Below the pieces are notes generated by a model that searched no databases, had not been told where the DNA came from, and worked only from the letters and a program-made list of their open reading frames with translations. Shown one piece after another: positions 57,000 through 64,000 of a stretch of DNA of 64,000 nucleotides. The stretch is taken from NCBI RefSeq assembly GCF_003265705.1, contig NW_020312785.1:18380968-18444967 (forward strand). The letters are read 5' to 3'. Position numbers and translations under genes: made by a program. Every line of letters starts with the position of its first letter. Positions within the stretch are counted from its first letter, which is position 1. The DNA comes from Callorhinus ursinus (Eukaryota; Chordata; Mammalia; Carnivora; Otariidae).

Positions 57000-57214
57000 T
57001 AGAGGCAACCTGAAGAATGAGAAAGAGCCAGTCTAGCAGAGAGTAGGGGAATGAGCACTCTACACTTGATCTTAGCCAAAAGACTGAGAAGCTATGGGAA
57101 ATGAGCACTGTAGACAAAGGAATGGGCAAGTGCAAAGGCCCCAGGTAGAAAAACTTGGCAAATTCAAAACAATGAGAGAATGTCAATGTTGCTTGAGTAG
57201 AGTAACCAAACTCA
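57000..57214 (+). mobile_element. L2-derived block inside L1M, similar to 58565-58716
   Basis: It ends with 40 bp (57174-57213) identical to 58672-58711, including 'atgtcaatgttgcttgagta' and 'gagtaaccaaa'; these look specific to the two copies, not to general L2. The start also shares 'cagagagtaggg-aatgagc'. It sits inside the L1M and is bordered by similar words ('tttattttaaagg' / 'tttattataagg'). It carries the U2 retrocopy. Confidence 0.75.
57062..57095 (-). pseudogene. RNU2: Tailless U2 snRNA retrocopy (nt 1-34), second copy
   Basis: The 34-nt minus-strand insert matches U2 nt 1-34 with three substitutions (C3A, G11A, C13T), keeping 'cttttggctaagatcaagtg'. Imperfect target duplications 'gggaatgagcactct' (57047-57061) and 'gggaaatgagcactgt' (57096-57111) flank it. 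The paralogous sequence at 58600-58620 lacks the insert and serves as an empty-site control. No A-tail. As in the first copy, the next U2 bases (AG) match the flank. Older than the 26928 copy judging by its mutated duplications. Confidence 0.9.
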
Positions 57215-57659
57215 CTAAAGTTTATTATAAGGAATTGGCTCATGTGAATATAGTGTCTGGCAAGTCTCAAGATCTGCGTGGTGAATCAGCAAGCTGGAGA
57301 CTCTGGAGAGCTAATAGTTTAGTTCTGGTATGAAGTTTAGTAGGCTTAAGACCCAGGGAGAGCTGACATTTCAGTTTGAGTCTGAGAGCAGGAAAAAAAG
57401 TTGATGTCCCATTTTGAAGGCTGTCAGACAGGGAGAACCTGTTCTTACTCATGAGAGAGTCAGCCTTTTTGTTCTATTCAGACTTTTAACTGATTGGATG
57501 GGGCCCATTCTTATTAGGAAGGGTAATCTGCTTTACTCACTTAAGTGTTAATCTCATCTAAGAATAAAACACCCAAAATAATATTTGATCAAATTTCTAG
57601 GCATCCTGTGGCCTCTTCAAGTTGACACATAAAATTAACCATCACATCTCCTCTTAAAT

Positions 57660-58085
57660 TTGGGCTGGATTTGTTACTTGCTTTGACCAACAGAATGTGG
57701 CAGAAATGTCATGATGCCAATTCCACTCTGAGTCTAGATTTTAAGAGGTCCAGTATCTTTCATGTTGTCTCTTGAAACCAGCTGCCACATAAAAAAGTTT
57801 AGTCTGAAACCACATTGTTATAAGAAAGCCCTTGCTATTCACATTGAGTAGCCACCTAAAAATGGGCCAAATCACCAGACATTTGAGTAAGGTATTGTCT
57901 TTTTTGCCCCAAGCCAGCCACCCAGGCCTTCAAGCTGAATGCTGCTGAGTGAATGACTGCACATGCAGCAAAGAACCACCCAGCTGAGCCTAATAAACCC
58001 AAGACACCTGAGAAGTAATGAATTATGGTTGTTTTTAAACCACTAAGTTTTGGGGTGTTTTGTTATGCAGCAATACGTAACCAAA
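57660..58085 (+). mobile_element. MLT1-type (MaLR) LTR
   Basis: 'tttgttacttgctttgacca', 'acagaatgtggcagaaatgt', 'ccacccagctgagcctaata', 'aaaccactaagttttggggt', ending 'tatgcagcaatacgtaacca' and 'aaaca'. This is the typical MLT1 3' half in sense orientation. Confidence 0.8.
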
Positions 58086-58245
58086 ACAGGACTGAAGGCC
58101 CCTAGTCAGCAAAGCTTCCCAAAGATCATATTTAAATTAAGTGTAAAGACTGTGTTGGAATTGTTTAGACAAGCAAGGAGAACAGAGTGAATAGCATGTT
58201 CCAAAGGCACAGACGCAAGAGGAAACACAATATTTTGGGAAGTGC
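58085..58245 (+). mobile_element. L2 LINE, 3' part of the split copy
   Basis: 'gtcagcaaagcttcccaaag' and 'gcatgttccaaaggcacaga' continue the L2 begun at 56605. Confidence 0.6.
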
Positions 58246-58249
58246 AAGT

Positions 58250-58815
58250 CATTTAGTATTGGTGGAGTACTCTACTTATCTCCTTCAATAATTATAGAGT
58301 TTTCATGTGCGTAGGATTCTATTTTAGGTTTTAGGGATTTAACAGAGAACAAGTTTGTCTCCAGTTTTGTGGAGCTTATATTCAAGTGAGGGTGAGAGAT
58401 AAAGGTAAACTAACAAAGAAGATGGCATCAAATAATAGTGAATGTAATAAAGGGATAAGAAGGTACAGGGAGAACTGTGCAAATGTGTGTGTGTATGTGT
58501 GTATGTGAGATATTTATTTTAATGGGGTAGTCATAGAGGTCTTATTGTGAAGATGACTCAACCCATGATGTGAAAAATCAGAAAAAGCCTGTGTGACAGA
58601 GAGTAGGGAAATGAGCCCTCTGGATGAAAGAGTGGCAAGTGACAGGTAAAAGAACCGGTCAAGTCCAAAGAAATGAGAGAATGTCAATGTTGCTTGAGTA
58701 GAGTAACCAAAGAGAAAAGCATCAAGAAGACATGAGAGAGGAAGGAGAAGCTTGTTCATGCAATTCCTTTTAGGATATGAGGACATGGGAAAGAGTTTGG
58801 CTTTTATTCTAATGG
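58250..58815 (+). mobile_element. Second L2 LINE copy
   Basis: 'tagggatttaacagagaaca', 'ttttgtggagcttatattca', 'gatggcatcaaataatagtg', 'gacatgggaaagagtttggc' follow L2 order. It holds the segment duplicated at 57000. Confidence 0.75.
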
Positions 58816-58833
58816 TTGTTAGAAATATGGGAG

Positions 58834-59260
58834 TGTATTAGTATTATATAGCTGCTATAACAAATTATCACAGATTCTTAAAACAATGCAAATTTATTAT
58901 CTTAATAGTTCTTGAGATCAGAAGTCTGCAGTGAGTTTCACTGGACTAAAATCAAGATACCAGGAAGGCTGTGATCCTTTCTGAAGTCTCTTTGGGAGAA
59001 TCTATTTCCTTGCCTTTTCCAGTTTCTAGAGGCCACCTGTGTTCCTTGCCTAGGGCTGCTGCTTCCACCTTCAAAGCCAGTAGGGTAGCATCTTCAAATA
59101 TCTCTCGGACTCGGACTCTTCCTTCTCTCACATATGATTACCTTGGACGCACTCCAATAATGCAGGAAAATCTCCTCATCTCAAGGTCAGCTGATTAGCA
59201 ACTGTCCTTGTTATTTAATCGTGGACTTGCTACAACTAATTAAGTAAGATTTGCCTTTAA
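58834..59260 (-). mobile_element. MaLR-type LTR, diverged, antisense
   Basis: Starts 'tgtattagtattatatagct' with 'gctataacaaattatcacag'. Interior 'atttccttgccttttccagt', 'tgttccttgcctagggctgc' and the later 'tcatctcaaggtcagc' fit the antisense order of the LTR family at 32749. The right end is uncertain. Confidence 0.6.
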
Positions 59261-59527
59261 ATGTGATCTTTCTTACATATTTTGTTATGTATTTCTAACC
59301 TGGTAAAAAGTAGGTATAGTTATGCAGTTATGCACATAGCTGTATCATATCATGAAAAGATAAACTCAGTAAAGGCATTTTGAATGTCCTTGTTCTAAAG
59401 TTTTCTAGACAAAACTGTATGTATTATTATTATACAATATCATATGTATTATTATTCTACACATATCATCCTTTATAAGGTTATAATCTATATTGAGATT
59501 TTTTATAGACTATCTTTCTTCAATTCT

Positions 59528-59713
59528 TTTTGTTTAGAGAGAGAGAGAAGGAGAGCATGAGGGTGGGTGCAGGGCAGAGAGGCAGAGGGAGAGAGAGAGA
59601 ATCTTAAGCTCAGTATGGAGCCTGACATGGGGCACAATCTTACAACCCCGAGATCATGACCTGAGCTGAAATCAGGAGTTGGATGCTTAACTGACTGAAC
59701 CACCCAGGTGCTC
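59528..59713 (-). mobile_element. CAN SINE, diverged
   Basis: GA-rich middle, 'ccccgagatcatgacctgag', head 'gaaccacccaggtgctc'. Target duplications 'ctatctttcttcaattct' (59510-59527) and 'ctatctttcttgaattct' (59714-59731), one mismatch. Confidence 0.93.
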
Positions 59714-60189
59714 CTATCTTTCTTGAATTCTTAGTGGTCAGTTAGAAGAAGTTATGAGAAAAGTGTTTCATTCTAGTTTGTATAAATTTATTTCACTAAA
59801 AAGAAGCTTAGATACAGGTGAAAAAGAAAAAAAGGAATTTTTTTCTAATGACTACCAGAATGTGGAACATTATAAACAATGCCATCAAATTTTCAATGAA
59901 AAAATATCAATTAGACTCTCCTTAACCAGTTTTATTTAGTCTTGCCTAATTAATTTTTGTCACATCAGAACTTGAGCTAGCAATCTGCTTGCAGGAAGTC
60001 ATCAGCTCCTGGACCAAAGATGTTTTGAAAATCCTGATGGAGTTCTCTTATACTCTCTGGCAGCTATTTGCTTATATGCTGGAAATACTGTAAACATAAA
60101 TCTATTTATTTCAGTACCAAGTGTTAACAATAGCTAATACAATCTTTACTGAGACAATCATTTTGGTGCTTCCTCTAAAAAACATAGTT

Positions 60190-60374
60190 TATTGGGGTGC
60201 GTAGGTGGTGCAGTTGGTTAAGCATCTGACTCTGGGTTTCAGCTCAGGTCGTGATCAAGCCCCTCCTTGGGCTCCATGTTCAGCACACAGTCTGCTTGGG
60301 ATTCTCTCTCTTCCTCTCCCTTTGCCTCTCCTGCTCATGCTCTCTCTCTCTCTCTGAAATAAATAAATCTTTAA
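60190..60374 (+). mobile_element. CAN SINE with internal deletion
   Basis: 'ggggtgcgtaggtggtgcag' head. The 'ctcagggtcctgggat' segment after 'gctcaggtcgtgatc' is missing. CT-rich middle and 'aaataaataaatcttt' tail. Flanks 'aaacatagttt' and 'aaaaatagttt' are the likely duplication. Confidence 0.9.
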
Positions 60375-60384
60375 AAAAATAGTT

Positions 60385-61555
60385 TCTTTTCTACAGTTTA
60401 TATAGCATGTCCTTTAGGTCAGTGTGTATATGGAGGGGGGTAAAAGGGACCACTTGATGACAATAAGACTGAATAGTCTTGATTAATTTTATAACAGTCA
60501 CAAAAATATGAGCACTAAGGAGACTAGAATTGCCTGTTTGGGCATAATTCAAAATTCCTTAGAGAGAATCAAGAGAATGATCACCCTGAGTATGCAAACA
60601 TATTATGAACGCTGATGGCATTGAAAAACCTGCAGAGCCTCTGAGCCATCTAGTAAAATGTGTGTTATATGTGCCACCAGCTGAGAAGGGTATTATAAAT
60701 GTGGAAACAAAATCTTTAAAGAATCAATTTGTTCTAGTAACCTGTGCCAGGCTTTGCACAAGAACACGGGAATGCTTCAGTTCATCCTAAAAGCACGTAT
60801 GACTGTGGAAACATGTTCATATTGATAATATCTTACTTGTACATAATTGACCCGGACAAGGCTCAGCTTCTTGTTGATTTGACAGCTCTTCTCATGCTGT
60901 TAGTTTGACAAATAGACACACAATGGTGTTGATCTGATTAACATAGAGAGAATACCAGACCTACCTAATTATTTCTAGCCACTTCTCTCTTAGAAAGTAA
61001 ATGGGAAAAAAATGCTATTCCACAAGACAGTGACGGTTTAAACGACATCTAAACAGTTTTATAATTCTCAATTTGGGAAAGGCAATGAGAGGACTTTGGC
61101 CATTATATCAGATATGAGCCTAAGTTATAGGTAAATGATTATAGTCTTCATTACTGTTGATCAGAGTGACACTATATTAAAATAACATAGCAGAAGATAA
61201 CATAATAAAGTAACTTTGGTTCTTTCAGAAGTGAAAAAGTTTTATTGTTTATTATCAAATTTTTTTTTAAAGTATGATGAAAAAACTTAAGATCTCAGGT
61301 GAGAGAATTCTACTGAGATAAGGAAACTGTTCCCTGGGTAGAATACAGAGAATAATTTATTATCTTTTTTTAAAAAAAGATTAAATCCTTCAAGACCAAT
61401 TTTGAATTAACAGTCTTCTACTTTTTATCACAACAGATCTTTATCTAATGATTTGACTTTCACCATTAGCTTTAAAATACTAACTTATCAGCATAAGAGG
61501 GTACATATAATTTATTGGATTTTCCACTTTAATTATAAGGATTACTCATGCATTA
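60385..61555. other. Apparently unique DNA
   Basis: No transposon or exon recognised. The 61-codon ORF at 60605 has no domain. Confidence 0.4.
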
Positions 61556-61572
61556 ATACTAACCCAGTCTTT

Positions 61573-61779
61573 TTCTTTTTAAGACTTATTTATTTATTTG
61601 AAATACAGAGAGAGTACATACACATGCAGATGTGGGGAGGGGCAGAAGGAGAGAATGTCAAGCAGACTCTCAGCTGAGCACAAAGCCCAACGTGGGGCTT
61701 GATCCCATGACCCATGAGATCATGACCTGAGCTGAACCAAGGGTCTGACACTTAACCGACAGAGCCACCCAGGCACCCC
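61573..61779 (-). mobile_element. CAN SINE, full length
   Basis: 'aagacttatttatttatttg', 'gagatcatgacctgagctga', 'gagccacccaggcacccc'. Target duplications 'ctaacccagtctt' (61559-61571) and 'ctaacccaaagtctt' (61780-61794). Confidence 0.92.
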
Positions 61780-61794
61780 CTAACCCAAAGTCTT

Positions 61795-62169
61795 AAAATC
61801 AATTAAGGATAGTGGAAATTATATTTATTTATTTATTTTTGGGAATTAGATTTAAATTGATCCTTCAGAGCAACACAATCAAAATTGATATCAAATGTGT
61901 GTCAGATACCTTTTACAATTTTATCAAGATAGAGTAAGTGTAGTAAGTTAGTTCACATAATTTGCCACACTGTCTCCCGTTCACAAGTTTTCTTTTAAAA
62001 GACATCAATATGATAATGCAACTTAGTTTAATACATATGTTTATATTCCTATAACCTTACATAACTTATGAAAATAATAACAATCTTTCCCATAAACCTA
62101 GCATAAGAAATTTAGCAAACTCTAAATAACTACATTTGTCATACAATAATTATATTCAGGTGTTACACA
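61795..62169. other. No recognised feature
   Basis: AT-rich unassigned sequence. Confidence 0.4.
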
Positions 62170-62664
62170 AAATATGCTTGCTGTGATAGCATGCGAAAAT
62201 GGCCAGAAATTCTTCTACTCCTATATGCGCCCTGCCTTTTGTAATGTGACTTTGCAGCTCTATCCATTAAGAGTTGGAATCCATTCTTCCAAACCTTGAA
62301 TATGGGCTTGGTCATGGGACTTGCTTTCAGCAAATGGATATTATCAAAGGTGACATAAGATGAGGCTGGAAAAACATTGCACCAGAATTTCTCTTGCTGC
62401 CTTTGGGTATACTGCCATAACTGAATGAGTCCATGTTAATGTGCTGGATGATGAGAGACACGTGCCAAAGTCATCCCCATCACCCTAGCTTGTAATATCA
62501 AACCAACTGCCAGATACGTGAATTAGGCTATGTAAAAACTTCTAGCACTAGACAGCTAGGCCAGAGAAGAAGAACAAGTCAGGCAAACTACAGAATCATA
62601 AAAAATAACAAATATTTATTTTTTAAAGCAAATTTTTATGTCACATAGCAAAAGCTAACATACA
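62170..62664 (+). mobile_element. MLT1-type (MaLR) LTR
   Basis: 'gactttgcagctctatccat', 'cttgaatatgggcttggtca', 'ctggatgatgagagacacgt', 'ccaaagtcatccccatcacc', ending 'cacatagcaaaagctaacat'. Decayed but in the MLT1 order. Confidence 0.8.
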
Positions 62665-63458
62665 AAAACTGGTACCTGAAAGTAGGTATTACCATAATAA
62701 AACCTAAAATAAATGATACTGGCTTTGAATTCAGGCTGTCGATGAAAGCAACTTTTCATAAGGGCTGGAAAAATGGTGAACAAGGTTAGGTCACAGTGGG
62801 ACATTTGGCAAAACTTTCATCTGCAGGAACTTGGATGATAGAAAATGTACCAGAAGAAGTTGTGGTTCTATTTAAGGACATTTTTGGACAGAATGCTAAA
62901 AGTGTCAATTGACTTCTTTTAGCTGAACTTAGTAAAATATGGAAAACAAGATGAGCTAAAAAATGAACTGTTTTGTTTTTAAGAATTTAGAAGAAATGAA
63001 AAGTCATCCAGGACTTGCTATGTTAAGAAACAAAATTGTGTTTTGTCTTCAGTCTCTCAAGCTGTTAAAAATTCACGAGGTAGGAAATAGCCTTAAGTGG
63101 AAAGATAAAATCAAGGGTGTGGATAGAAGGCCCTTTGTAATAATTTCTAAAAGTAATAAGTTAAACAAAAGAGACCTCAGGAAAATGCAATAAACTCCTA
63201 ATACTTCTAAGGACATTTTTTTTCCCCCCAAGCAGCCTGACACATAAAAAGCAGAGAGAGGTCTATCTTGAAAAGAATTAGATGTAAATTTTAGGAGTGG
63301 AGAATTTTAGGAATGACAGAGTTGTGAATGAGGTTTATGGGTAATCCATGAAGTTTTTAAGACCATTATACTAAAAAAAGAACTGCCAGTTTGGGCTAAA
63401 AGAGATTGCAATAATTCAAAAAGAGTAAGATTTCTAGGCTCATAACATTCTATGGATA
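62665..63458. other. No recognised feature
   Basis: Unassigned. ORF 62963-63193 is not recognised. Confidence 0.4.
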
Positions 63459-63472
63459 GAAATCGGAATGAG

Positions 63473-63662
63473 GGGACGCCTGGGTGGCTCAGTAGGTTAA
63501 GCATCTGCCGTCAGCTCAGGTAATGATCCCAGGGACCTGGGATGGAGTCCTGTGTCAGGCTCTCTGCTCAGCAGGGAGTCTGCTCTTCCCTCTGCCTGCC
63601 ACTCCCCCTGCTTGTGCTCTCTCTATCTCTCTGACAAATAAATAAATGAAATCTTAAAAAGA
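63473..63662 (+). mobile_element. CAN SINE, full length
   Basis: 'gggacgcctgggtggctcag' head, CT-rich middle, 'aaataaataaatgaaatctt' tail. Duplications 'gaaatcggaatgag' (63459-63472) and 'aaaatcagaatgag' (63663-63676). Confidence 0.94.
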
Positions 63663-63676
63663 AAAATCAGAATGAG

Positions 63677-64000
63677 AATCATGACCATTTCATGTGTAAA
63701 GATACAGAAATCCAGATGTGGAGCCAAGAGTCGCAGAGAATAGTGGACAAGAAAAATCACTCTCAAGCAGAAGTGGACTCTAACCACAGCACATTCCCAG
63801 ACCCAGACTAGGGGAATCTTTTAATGTGTGTCTGGATGGATTTCAGAATTGGTACAAACCAATGACTGCTCTGTGCCTCCCATTCCTCTCATTTTTGATT
63901 AGAGGCAACTATTGTGGTTATTTTGTTCCCACCTCACTTTTTTATATTAGGTTAATTGGCAGCAGACAATTTATGTTTTTGGTTCACAGTTGTCTGGGTG
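63677..64000. other. No recognised feature
   Basis: Unassigned sequence running to the window edge. Confidence 0.4.

Larger units (their letters stand above)
56925..57655 (-). mobile_element. L1M 3' end, antisense, interrupted
   Basis: The extreme 3' end 'gtcagagttcttcagagaaa' starts at about 56925. The copy is broken at about 56993 and resumes at about 57215 ('ttattataaggaattggctc'), running through 'ctgattggatggggcccatt' to 'acataaaattaaccatcaca' at about 57646. The 57000-57214 block of L2-like DNA lies between. Confidence 0.85.

Overview
This window is nuclear DNA from a carnivoran mammal, most likely an arctoid (bear, pinniped or mustelid relative). It is rich in carnivore tRNA-Lys-derived SINEs (CAN SINE/SINEC). 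Their 'gcgcctgggtggctcag' heads, CT-rich middles and 'aaataaataaaatctt' tails look like the arctoid type, not the canid (SINEC_Cf) or felid types. The young L1 3' ends ('...aactaatgatgt...gattaacataacat...') fit the same clade. Base composition is AT-rich with few CpGs. I find no exon, CpG-island promoter or intact host gene. This is intergenic or deep-intronic sequence that has built up transposons, and no open reading frame in it looks like a functional host gene.

Layout. 1-6 kb: decayed ERV internal sequence, including an ERVL-like reverse transcriptase relic, broken by a 5'-inverted young L1, two SINEs and a processed pseudogene of GHITM on the minus strand. 6-13 kb: SINEs, a hAT MITE and two antisense L1M copies. 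13-14.8 kb: a GC-richer unclassified repeat carrying a solo LTR with 5-bp target duplications. 15-22 kb: mostly unique DNA with MIR and L2 fossils. 22-26.5 kb: a deep nest of insertions (DNA transposon, inverted L1, antisense L1M containing a sense L1M tail, a SINE tail and an ERV solo LTR). 26.9 kb: a tiny U2 snRNA retrocopy. 28-33 kb: L1M fragments, an 82-bp L1 insertion, SINE, L2, and a MaLR 5' LTR plus internal region. 35 kb: an L2 carrying a retroposed tRNA-Gly 5' half. 39-42.6 kb: a decayed hAT transposase (minus strand) split by an ERVK-like LTR. 42.7-44 kb: antisense young L1. 44-47.7 kb: unique. 47.7-52.2 kb: several L1 copies, including a sense young L1 with a 32-bp tandem triplication. 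52-56 kb: mostly unique. 56.6-59.3 kb: L2/L1M/MLT1 mosaic containing a second U2 retrocopy. 59-64 kb: SINEs, an MLT1 LTR and unique DNA.

The most notable signal is three very short 'tailless' retrocopies of structured small RNAs: two of U2 snRNA nt 1-34 and one of tRNA-Gly(UCC) nt 1-36. All carry only the RNA's 5' end, lack an A-tail and are flanked by target-site duplications. They look like products of L1 machinery acting on RNA 5' fragments or of template switching. No CRISPR, operon or prokaryotic feature is present.
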